A stretch of DNA of 6,492 nt. It comes from Propionibacteriaceae bacterium (GTDB lineage Bacteria > Actinomycetota > Actinomycetes > Propionibacteriales > Propionibacteriaceae). Positions 1 to 6,491 of the stretch are shown piece by piece. The stretch spans positions 1 through 6,492 of the forward strand of contig JAUNUL010000171.1 in NCBI GenBank assembly GCA_030538175.1, written 5' to 3'. Below the pieces are notes generated by a model, which was not told where the DNA came from, did not search any database, and worked only from the letters and a program-made list of their open reading frames with translations. The position numbers and the translations under genes are program-made. How positions within the stretch are numbered: the stretch's first letter is position 1; each line of letters begins with the position of its first letter.

Positions 1-57
1 GTCGATCCCTGGAGAGATCGTTTCGGATCAAAGCCTGGGAGAATTCGCAATCTGTCC

Positions 58-113
58 ATAAAAGCCACGAGGCCCGCGCAGCCCGCACAAAGGCGGGGCC
101 ACGCGGGCCTCGT
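58..113 (-). terminator. Intrinsic terminator downstream of the precursor gene
   Basis: A perfect 12-bp stem, acgaggcccgcg (67-78) and cgcgggcctcgt (102-113), encloses a 23-base interval that can form its own 5-bp stem (82-86 with 93-97). In the direction of transcription it begins 26 bases past the precursor stop and is followed by ggcTTTTAT (66-58). The U run is short, so termination may be incomplete, but stem and position fit the end of the operon. On the plus strand only two T follow the stem, so two-way use is doubtful. Confidence 0.75.
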
Positions 114-139
114 TCGGAAAGTGAGTGGAGGGGTCTGCC

Positions 140-502
140 TCACCACTCCACGCAGCAGGAGCAGGGGCAGCAGCAGCATGCCCGCGCGCCGCCGGCGACC
201 TCGACGAGGTCCTCATCGGTGAGCTGCTGCATATCGATCATCGGTTCGCCGGGGACAACGAGTTCCACTCGGCCGTTCCGGAGGCCCTCCTGGAAGGTGG
301 CGTAGTAGTCGGCCAGCTCGCCCGGCTCGCCGCCTTCGGGCTTCACCAGGGTGACCTGCACCTCCGGTGCGATCTCGAGGCCGGCCTCGCGGGCCACGTC
401 TGCCGGGGAGGCTTCGAGGCGCTCGCTGTAGTCGCTGCTGCTCCAGCTGGAGATGAGCAGGCGGGTATAGGCATCGCTGAACTGTTCGAGGGTCTGGGAC
501 AT
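140..502 (-). CDS. NHLP-leader RiPP precursor peptide with a seven-cysteine core
   Basis: A 120-residue precursor, probably the substrate of the export genes upstream. Residues about 8-55 resemble the nitrile-hydratase-alpha-derived NHLP leader: a short helix with Trp20, then the SERLEASPADVAREAGLEI block and a valine-rich strand. Residues 94-105 read LTDEDLVEVAGG, the usual end of such leaders with a double-glycine cleavage site. Cutting after Gly105 would release ARACCCCPCSCCVEW, 15 residues with Cys at 109-112, 114, 116 and 117. There is one Ser and no Thr in the core, so lanthionine chemistry is unlikely; thiazole formation, disulfides or metal binding are more plausible, but no enzyme in the window tells which. 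Residues about 56-88 look longer than in typical NHLP leaders. The ATG at 502 is chosen for its AAGGAG site; longer in-frame starts run into the preceding gene. It is the last gene before a terminator. Confidence 0.9.
   Translation of the reverse strand: MSQTLEQFSDAYTRLLISSWSSSDYSERLEASPADVAREAGLEIAPEVQVTLVKPEGGEPGELADYYATFQEGLRNGRVELVVPGEPMIDMQQLTDEDLVEVAGGARACCCCPCSCCVEW
143..187 (-). other. Predicted core peptide of the precursor
   Basis: The 15 codons after the Gly-Gly encode A-R-A-C-C-C-C-P-C-S-C-C-V-E-W. All seven cysteines use TGC. The boundary is inferred from the VAGG site and the C39 domain encoded upstream. Further trimming after export is possible. Confidence 0.75.
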
Positions 503-508
503 GGGATT

Positions 509-514
509 CTCCTT
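509..514 (-). promoter_or_regulatory. Ribosome binding site of the precursor gene
   Basis: AAGGAG lies six bases before the ATG at 502 on the minus strand. It fixes the start of the 120-residue precursor and argues against in-frame methionines further upstream, which lie inside the transporter gene. The precursor is thus translated from its own site, about 70 bases beyond the hairpin. Confidence 0.8.
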
Positions 515-571
515 GTGTTGGGGTGTGGTGGGGCCTGAGCTATTCAGTTGTGGGGATTTGCCGTTGTTCGT

Positions 572-602
572 CCACCCGTGGCGTCGTGGGCGACACGGGT
601 GG
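572..602 (-). promoter_or_regulatory. Hairpin directly after the transporter stop codon, upstream of the precursor gene
   Basis: A perfect 9-bp GC-rich inverted repeat, ccacccgtg (572-580) and cacgggtgg (594-602), flanks a 13-base loop. The stem begins at the base after the TAG stop of the second transporter. No run of U follows it in the direction of transcription (the sequence continues acgaacaacgg), so it is not a canonical intrinsic terminator. It may set a partial stop, protect an RNA end after processing, or mark where the precursor message becomes separate. The structure is seen; the role is inferred. Confidence 0.5.
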
Positions 603-3467
603 CTATTTCTGGCTGTTGACGAGATCTGCGAAGACTCCTTGGGCGGCAACCAGCTCGTCATAGGTTCCGGATTCGACCACGAGGCCGCGATCCATAACGA
701 TGATTCGGTCCGCATCGCGGATGGTGGAAAGTCGATGTGCCACCACGATTCTCGTGGCATTCAACATGCGCGTGCTGTGTGTCACGTGAGCCTGTGTGGG
801 ATTGTCGAGGGCGCTGGTGGCTTCATCGAACATCACGATGCGGGGTCGGGCAATGAGGGCTCGGGCGATCACCAATCGTTGGCGTTGTCCACCGGAAAGG
901 CCAGCGCCGCCGTCAGGAACATGTGTGTTCAGTCGCATGGGCATTTCGCGGATCTCGTCGGCGATGCCGGCCATTTCGGCGGCCGCCCAGACGTCGGCAT
1001 CCGTATATTCGCGTCCGGCGCAAATATTGTCACGAATGGATCCCGGAAGTGTCGAGTTGTTTTGCAGGACGATGCCGCATTGCCGTCGGACTGCCGCTGC
1101 ATCGAGGTCTTCCAATTCCTGTCCGTCATAAAGAATCGAGCCGGACAGGGGCTGCTCGAATCCGAGGAGCATGCGCAGAATCGTGGACTTTCCGGAGCCA
1201 GAGGTCCCGACAATCGCCACGTATTCGCCACGGCGAATGTGGAGATTGACGCGATCCAGGACGAGGCTGCCCTCGTTGCCGTAGCGGAAACTCACGGCAC
1301 GCAGCTGGATATCGCCGGACAGTTCGCCCGGCTGGGCCTTGCCTTCGCCGCTTTCGGCGGGCTCCCGCAGGATGGGGGCGATCTCCTTCAGCACCGGCAC
1401 GATCGGCGAGAGCATCTGCACCGACGACAGGATCATGACGAGGTTGCCCAAGGCGAGTTGCGCTGCCACCAGGCAGGTGAGCAGTGCGGTGAGCGACCAG
1501 TCGTTGTCGGTGAGCAGGACGAGGCCGAACAGCAGCGCCAGGGTGGCCGGAATGATGCCGGCTGCCATCACATAGACACTGTTCTGCACCCGCCGCGAGG
1601 CGATGGAGTGGGCGTACGCTTCGCGCTGTGCTGCAGCCCAGCGGGAGAGGGCCCGCTGTTCGGCGCCGGCCACCCGCACTTTGCTGACCGTCGACACCAG
1701 CGAGAGGGTCACGCTCATCGCTCGCTGCTGGGCGGCGTACTGCCTCGTTGCATGGTTGGCGTCGGTGACGAAGCAGCGGGCGGTGATCGCGCAGACCAGC
1801 ACCACGATGCCCAGCATGAGCAGGCCCAGCTGCGGGATCGTCAGCAGGATGACGATCAGATTCGCCAGCAGCACGGTCACGCTCAGGCCGGCGACCAGCA
1901 GGGCGCCGGTGAGGACTTGGTCGAGATGACGCAGCCCGAGGACAAGGGTGCCGAGCGCGCCGGTGGACCGGGCCTCGAAGAAGGGCAGTGGCAAGCGCAG
2001 GAGTCTGCTCCACAGCGCTACGCCGAGGCGATGGATGAACCGGCCCTTCACGCGCAAGGCGATCACGTTCTGGATCCATTGCCCGGCAGCTGCGATCGCC
2101 AGGAGTGCCAGGAGCACGATGCCGATCTGCAGGATCAGCGCGTTGTCACCGCGGAGCAGGAGTTGACCCATCACCTGTCCGGAGATGATCGGTGTCAACA
2201 TGCTGAGTCCGACCACCGCGATGGATACCAGGCCAAACCGGACGATGTCGCGTGCGGAATCGGCCGTGGCCATGCGGAACAGACTCGACAGGGTCGTCAC
2301 CGACGACGGCGCGGGCACTTCCACCACATGGGCGTCGGTGCGGACAAGTGGCACGTCGTCCTGTTCGAGCAACCGGGCGCTGCTTTCTCCAGCGATATGG
2401 ATCCACAGGGCGTGGTTGGTCCAGACCACGGAGCAGGGCAGGCGGTCGGGGCCATAGGTGGTGACGAAACCGCCGAGATCAGTGCGCCACCAGCCGGCTT
2501 CCAGGGTCATCGGGCGTGCATAGAGCCAGCCGGTGAGTCCCACGGCGTCATAGCTGGTTGCCTCGCGCAAGGCCGGCAGCAGCCGTGAATCCGGCACCGG
2601 CACGGTGCCGCTTGCCCGGGCCACACGTGCCATCGCTGCAGCATGGGGGCCGAGGCTGCCGAGGAACTCGGGTTCGCTCGGGCGCCGCGACGTCATCCGT
2701 TGATTGGCGTGGAGTATCGCTGGGATCGTCGCGGCGTCGCGAGTCATCGACCCGAGAATGCGCTTCTGCTTGGCGTTGCGGTCCTCCTCGGACACGCGCT
2801 GGCTCTCCCGAAGCACCTGGGTGATGTGATCGGTGTACGCCTCCGCCAGGTCGCCGTTGGCGACGAGGTCGGCCGTGGTCAGGGCTTCGATGGCTGTCTC
2901 GCCGTCGGCAGTGACCCAGTTGTCGGGCCCGACGTGCGCCCACTCGTCGTCCTCAGTGACGGTGCCGGCAGGACCGTGGACACCGACCTGGGGGCCGGTG
3001 CGGATCCACAGCGTGTTGTCGACGGTGCGCGCCGCGGTCCTGCGGCGCAGGCGGTTCGACCCGCGGACGAGTTCGGTGAAGTCCTTGGGGGGCAGTTGGT
3101 CGCGGCGCAGCCCGGTGAGAGCAGCCACACTCGCGAGCACGCCAGCGGTGGCGGCCTCGGGGTCATCGCCCGGCTGGCTTCGGCGCAGCGTGGCGGCGGG
3201 TTCGCGGCGTACGGCGAGCCGGTAGTCGAGATGGGGGGACCCACCGGTGAGGATGCCGCCGACGGGAACGCGACCCAGCGGCACCCATGAGGTGCCGTAG
3301 TCCTCGGCCGCGGGAACGGCGAAGACGTCGACGTCAGCCCCCTCCACCCGAAGGAATTCCCGGGGGTTGTCGAGGAGGTACGCGGCATGGTGTTGGCTCC
3401 ATTCGACGTGGTCACCGGACGGTTGCCCGTGGCTGTCGTGGAAGGTGGTGATCTCCGTGATGCTCAT
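603..3467 (-). CDS. Second NHLM-type ABC transporter (permease-ATPase) with a long N-terminal extension, NHLM ABC2 type
   Basis: A 954-residue half-transporter, probably the partner of the peptidase-bearing one. Residues 1 to about 400 form a soluble-looking extension with no C39 motif and no domain I can name. Such an extension without peptidase is what I expect of the second NHLM ABC protein. Membrane segments lie around 411-430, 443-465, 518-566 and 630-680. The ATPase domain is complete: Walker A GTSGSGKST at 754-762, Q-loop Gln802, signature LSGGQRQR at 857-864, Walker B IVMFDE with Asp881/Glu882, and switch His911. Both ATP sites of a heterodimer could therefore be active. The start overlaps the previous stop as ATGA and has GGAGGAGG upstream. 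Codon usage changes sharply at about residue 741: third-position GC is about 65% from there to the stop but about 89% over bases 1381-1980 and 2041-2160. The stop is TAG, directly followed by a hairpin and then the precursor gene. Confidence 0.92.
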   Translation of the reverse strand: MSITEITTFHDSHGQPSGDHVEWSQHHAAYLLDNPREFLRVEGADVDVFAVPAAEDYGTSWVPLGRVPVGGILTGGSPHLDYRLAVRREPAATLRRSQPGDDPEAATAGVLASVAALTGLRRDQLPPKDFTELVRGSNRLRRRTAARTVDNTLWIRTGPQVGVHGPAGTVTEDDEWAHVGPDNWVTADGETAIEALTTADLVANGDLAEAYTDHITQVLRESQRVSEEDRNAKQKRILGSMTRDAATIPAILHANQRMTSRRPSEPEFLGSLGPHAAAMARVARASGTVPVPDSRLLPALREATSYDAVGLTGWLYARPMTLEAGWWRTDLGGFVTTYGPDRLPCSVVWTNHALWIHIAGESSARLLEQDDVPLVRTDAHVVEVPAPSSVTTLSSLFRMATADSARDIVRFGLVSIAVVGLSMLTPIISGQVMGQLLLRGDNALILQIGIVLLALLAIAAAGQWIQNVIALRVKGRFIHRLGVALWSRLLRLPLPFFEARSTGALGTLVLGLRHLDQVLTGALLVAGLSVTVLLANLIVILLTIPQLGLLMLGIVVLVCAITARCFVTDANHATRQYAAQQRAMSVTLSLVSTVSKVRVAGAEQRALSRWAAAQREAYAHSIASRRVQNSVYVMAAGIIPATLALLFGLVLLTDNDWSLTALLTCLVAAQLALGNLVMILSSVQMLSPIVPVLKEIAPILREPAESGEGKAQPGELSGDIQLRAVSFRYGNEGSLVLDRVNLHIRRGEYVAIVGTSGSGKSTILRMLLGFEQPLSGSILYDGQELEDLDAAAVRRQCGIVLQNNSTLPGSIRDNICAGREYTDADVWAAAEMAGIADEIREMPMRLNTHVPDGGAGLSGGQRQRLVIARALIARPRIVMFDEATSALDNPTQAHVTHSTRMLNATRIVVAHRLSTIRDADRIIVMDRGLVVESGTYDELVAAQGVFADLVNSQK

Positions 3468-5647
3468 GCTGCCTCCTCCGCGGCCTTGGCTTCTTGGCTC
3501 AACAGGTGTCGATAGAGGGTGCCGGTGCGGACGAGATCGTCATGGGTTCCGGACTCGACAACGCAGCCGTTGTCGAAGACGAGGATCAGGTCGGCGTTGC
3601 GGATCGTGCTGAGGCGGTGAGCGATGATCAGCATGGCGCAGCCCCTGCGGCGCAGGTTGACCATGATCTTCTCCTCGGTCAACGCATCGCACGCGCTCGT
3701 GGCCTCATCGAGGATCAGCAAGGCCGGGTCACCGGCGAGGGCACGGGCGATTTCCAGTCGCTGGCGCTGCCCGCCGGAGAAGTTGCGTCCGCCCTCGCTG
3801 ACGATCGCGTTGAGGCCACCCGCCCGTTGCGCCACGACGTCGAACACCTCGGCATCCTCGAGCGCGCGGACGATGGCCTGGTCAGGCACGGATGGATCCC
3901 AGAGCGTGACGTTCTCGCGCACGGTGCCTTCGAACAGCGTGATGTTCTGGTCGACCAGCGCCACCGCCGAACTCAGCGAGGCCTGGAGGTGGCTCTCGCG
4001 TGGCGCACCGTTGATGAGCACGTGTCCGTTGTGCGGGGCGAGGAGCCCACTGGCGAGCTTTCCGACGGTGGATTTCCCGCTTCCCGAGGCGCCGACCAGG
4101 GCGACGGATGTGCCCGGGGCGACATCGAAGCTCAGATCCTTGATCCAGGGTTCGTCGGCCGAGAACGAATAGTCGACGGCGTCGAGGGTGAGATGACCGT
4201 CGAGGACGGTCGGCTCGGTATCGCTGGCATCGTTGGTGGGGTCGCTGGGATAGCGCAGCACGTCCTCGATGCGGTCCAGGTCCGTTTGGGTGATCTGGAG
4301 ACGACCGCTTTGGGTGACCAGCTGGGTCAGTGGCTGGGTGAAGGAGGTGAGGATGGCCTGGAACGCGAGCAGGGCGCCGATCCCTGCCCCCGCCTCCGCG
4401 ATGCGTACGCCACCGACGACGAGCACGAGGACGAGGTTGAGCGAAGCGAGAGCGGTGGGGAGCACGTTCAACAGTGCGGTGCCCATGCCGAGCTTCTGCC
4501 CTTCGCCGACCACCTTGGCGGAATAGCCCGCCCACGTGCGCAGGGCGGTCTGTTCCGTGCCGTTGCCCTTGACCGAAGCGATCGTGCTGAGCGTGTGCAT
4601 GGTTTCGCGGGCCAGGCCCGCTTCGCCGGCCCGCTGGGCCGCGGACGCGTCCTTTTGGCGGCGCAGAATCCAGCGCAGCAGCAGGAGGTTGAGCGAGGCG
4701 ACCGCGATGGTGAGCGAGGCGAGCACTGGGTCGAGCGCCACCAGCGCCAGCCCATAGACGAGGACATAGGAGACGCTGGCGAGCGCGACCACGACCTCGC
4801 TGGCGATGGAGGCGCTGACCCGGAAGTTGCTGTCAACTCGCCCGGAGAGGTCAGCCGCGTGGCGCTGGCCGAAGAAGGCCATAGGTTTTCGCAGCAGGTC
4901 CTCGAAGAACTGGGTCGCTGCGGTGAGCGCCATGCGGATCTCCACCCGCAGGAGGTGTTCGCGCTGCACTGAGGTGAGCAACACGAGCACGAGCGCACAG
5001 ATGGCCATCGCCAACGGCACAGCCCAGCGCGCCGACCCGCTTTCCTGCCCGGCTGCGGTGATGAACATTTGCTGGAGCAGGGGTGCGATGACGCCCGGCA
5101 CCACCATCAAAGCGGTGGCGAACAGGGTGAGTGCCAGGGCACCGCCCATGCCGCGCAGGCGCGCGGCGACCGCATGGCGGATGGATCGGCGCTTGCCGCC
5201 CTTGGTGAAGTCAGCGGAGGGGACGAGATCGAGGACGACGCCGGTGAATGCGGAGTCGAACTCCTCGAACGGCATGATGCGCGGGCCGGTGGCCGGGTCG
5301 TTGACATGCACGACCAAGCCGGCCTGGGTGCGGCGAAAGCCCTCGAGGACCATGAAGTGTTGGAAAGCCCAGTGGATGATCACGGGGTGATTGATCCGGC
5401 TGAGATCTTCGAGGTCCATCGACCGGCCTTCGCCCTCCATCCCGAACTGACGGGCAGCGGTGAGGATGGCGGCGGCGTTGGCGCCGTCTCGGGAGACGCC
5501 GCACGCGATGCGAAGGCTCTCGAGCGGTTCGATGCGCCCATAGTGGTGGAGGAGGATGCCCAGACTGGCCGCACCACACTCCACGGCTTCCATCTGCACC
5601 AGCGATGGGGTGGCCGTGGGGCGCCTGCGGGGCGCGCGGATCGTCAC
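3464..5647 (-). CDS. Peptidase-containing ABC transporter (C39 peptidase, permease and ATPase), NHLM ABC1 type
   Basis: This protein probably cuts the leader of the precursor peptide after Gly-Gly and exports the product. Counting from a GTG start (727 residues), the C39 peptidase spans about 14-140. It has the oxyanion Gln18, catalytic Cys24 in QMEAVECGAASLG, His97 in HWAFQHFMVLEG and Asp117 in VHVNDPATG, so the triad looks intact. The membrane domain follows at about 165-445. The ATPase domain is complete: Walker A GASGSGKST at 519-527, Q-loop Gln567, signature FSGGQRQR at 623-630, Walker B LLILDE with Asp647/Glu648, and switch His677. I chose the GTG because GGAGG sits five bases upstream and it begins one base after the HlyD stop. 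An in-frame ATG at 5683 would add 12 residues and overlap HlyD by 35 bases, without a visible binding site. The stop overlaps the next start as ATGA. The family is clear; the exact start is likely, not proven. Confidence 0.93.
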   Translation of the reverse strand: MTIRAPRRRPTATPSLVQMEAVECGAASLGILLHHYGRIEPLESLRIACGVSRDGANAAAILTAARQFGMEGEGRSMDLEDLSRINHPVIIHWAFQHFMVLEGFRRTQAGLVVHVNDPATGPRIMPFEEFDSAFTGVVLDLVPSADFTKGGKRRSIRHAVAARLRGMGGALALTLFATALMVVPGVIAPLLQQMFITAAGQESGSARWAVPLAMAICALVLVLLTSVQREHLLRVEIRMALTAATQFFEDLLRKPMAFFGQRHAADLSGRVDSNFRVSASIASEVVVALASVSYVLVYGLALVALDPVLASLTIAVASLNLLLLRWILRRQKDASAAQRAGEAGLARETMHTLSTIASVKGNGTEQTALRTWAGYSAKVVGEGQKLGMGTALLNVLPTALASLNLVLVLVVGGVRIAEAGAGIGALLAFQAILTSFTQPLTQLVTQSGRLQITQTDLDRIEDVLRYPSDPTNDASDTEPTVLDGHLTLDAVDYSFSADEPWIKDLSFDVAPGTSVALVGASGSGKSTVGKLASGLLAPHNGHVLINGAPRESHLQASLSSAVALVDQNITLFEGTVRENVTLWDPSVPDQAIVRALEDAEVFDVVAQRAGGLNAIVSEGGRNFSGGQRQRLEIARALAGDPALLILDEATSACDALTEEKIMVNLRRRGCAMLIIAHRLSTIRNADLILVFDNGCVVESGTHDDLVRTGTLYRHLLSQEAKAAEEAA
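3472..3479 (-). promoter_or_regulatory. Ribosome binding site of the second ABC transporter
   Basis: GGAGGAGG ends four bases before the ATG; its upstream GGAGG half is at a seven-base spacing. It lies within the last codons (Glu-Glu-Ala-Ala) of the preceding transporter gene, so a ribosome finishing that gene could restart here through the ATGA overlap. The site supports the ATG at 3467. Confidence 0.8.
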
Positions 5648-5648
5648 G

Positions 5649-6410
5649 TCAGCCTCCGAATGCCAGCGCGAGCGGGGACCCATAGCCGGTCACGATCTCG
5701 GCGGTAACGGGGGTCTGCGACTCGAGTCCCTGGTCGGGGCCGGTTTCGCTGGTCCAGGCGTATCCGGTCGGGGTGTCCGCCTTGGTCAGTGCGACGGTGA
5801 CGACGGTGGGACCGACCCGCATCTCCTCACCGGTCTGGGGGAAGGCGGCCTTGGCTGCGACTTCCCCCTTCAACAACCCGAAACGCCGGGGGTCGGCGCC
5901 GGCGACAGTGACCAGGACCGACTGACCGACTTCGATCTGTCCGATCGAATGTGCGGGGACCAGCAGGGTGGCAGTGAGGGCGGCGTCTCGTGCATAGCCG
6001 GGTTCGAGCTGCAAGATCGGATCGCCGACAGTGAGCGCAGCACCGGGGGCGATGTCGGTGCGCAGGACCCGGCCGGACGCGCCGGCCACGAGCGCCATGG
6101 GGCCGGTTTCGCCCTTGACGGCGGCGACGGTGGTCTCGCCGTCGATCACATCACCAGGTTTGACCGTCACCTGCTGGACGTGGCCCTCGTGGGTGGCGGC
6201 GACGGTGCTGATCCCGCCGGCATACGCCAACGTCCCGGTAGCGGCGACGGTTTGGGGCATCCTCCCGACCGCGGACCAGAACGTGACCAGGGCCATGCAG
6301 GAGGCGATGACCAGCGTGATGATCCACCCACGTGGGCTGGCCAGCACCATCGGTGTGTCGAGGCGGTCCGGCTGCCGCCGTTTCGCAAGTGCCTTGAAGC
6401 GGAAGTTCAT
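5649..6410 (-). CDS. HlyD-like membrane fusion protein of an NHLM-type peptide export system
   Basis: A 253-residue protein, likely the extracytoplasmic adaptor for the two ABC transporters that follow. A basic N-terminus (about 1-27) is followed by one membrane segment at about 28-48 (GWIITLVIASCMALVTFW), giving an inner-facing N-terminus and an external body. A biotinyl/lipoyl-like half motif is seen at about 76-92 (GHVQQVTVKPGDVIDGE), with a second half around 108-137 (SGRVLRTDIAPGAALTVGD, then LQLEPG). The rest is beta-rich barrel-like sequence. The long coiled-coil hairpin usual in classical HlyD proteins is not evident, so this is a compact version, as NHLM-associated HlyD proteins can be. 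The ATG is preceded by a weak GTGAG at 6416-6420 and lies six bases after the upstream stop, so translation is probably coupled. Its TGA is one base from the GTG of the next gene. The assignment rests on motifs plus the operon context. Confidence 0.85.
   Translation of the reverse strand: MNFRFKALAKRRQPDRLDTPMVLASPRGWIITLVIASCMALVTFWSAVGRMPQTVAATGTLAYAGGISTVAATHEGHVQQVTVKPGDVIDGETTVAAVKGETGPMALVAGASGRVLRTDIAPGAALTVGDPILQLEPGYARDAALTATLLVPAHSIGQIEVGQSVLVTVAGADPRRFGLLKGEVAAKAAFPQTGEEMRVGPTVVTVALTKADTPTGYAWTSETGPDQGLESQTPVTAEIVTGYGSPLALAFGG
5653..5657 (-). promoter_or_regulatory. Ribosome binding site that favours the GTG start of the C39 transporter
   Basis: On the minus strand GGAGG is followed by ctgac and GTG. 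It lies inside the last codons of the HlyD gene. No comparable site precedes the in-frame ATG at 5683, so this site decides the start. Confidence 0.75.
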
Positions 6411-6416
6411 GTCAGC

Positions 6417-6491
6417 TCACTTGTCGTACGCCGGCTCGCCGGGTCGGTCGCTGTGGGCGTACCCGCTGGGTCGTTTGTCGTACGCGTACCC
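6417..6491 (-). repeat. 27-bp imperfect in-frame tandem repeat
   Basis: Read on the minus strand, bases 6491-6465 and 6464-6438 form two 27-bp units that match at about 20 of 27 positions. A third, truncated unit (6437-6420) runs into the stop codon. On the plus strand this shows as ttgtcgtacgc at 6421-6431 and 6475-6485, and gcgtacccg at 6457-6465 and 6484-6492. The period is a whole number of codons, giving a nine-residue protein repeat. The array continues to the window edge and may extend further. Confidence 0.65.

Noticed and set aside
1..59. Possible minus-strand gene start (ATG at 57-59, MDRLRILPGF...) running off the window
   Set aside because: The ATG lies in the terminator's U-tract region and has no ribosome binding site.
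2..61. Possible C-terminal tail of a convergent plus-strand gene ending in TAA at 59-61
   Set aside because: Only 19 codons are open, with third-position GC about one half, unlike the neighbours, and no recognisable sequence. The window edge prevents a decision.
125..538. 137-residue plus-strand frame across the precursor
   Set aside because: It is antisense to a precursor with clear leader and double-glycine features; the Ala/Gly-rich translation has no motif.
503..602. A separate promoter for the precursor gene
   Set aside because: I looked for -35/-10 pairs on the minus strand and found no pair with acceptable sequence and spacing. A promoter inside the transporter's 3' end cannot be excluded.
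140..760. Longer version of the precursor (206 residues) starting at 760
   Set aside because: The extra 86 residues overlap the transporter's coding end in another frame and look like out-of-frame sequence. The ATG at 502 has an AAGGAG site and starts the NHLP leader.
501..2588. 695-residue open frame on the plus strand opposite the second transporter
   Set aside because: It is antisense to a clear ABC transporter gene. Its translation is His/Gln/Asp-rich low-complexity sequence without motifs, as expected from high third-position GC on the opposite strand.
3494..4972. 492-residue open frame on the plus strand opposite the C39 transporter
   Set aside because: A shadow of the ATPase and membrane domains on the minus strand. 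It has no recognisable motif and no independent evidence of translation.
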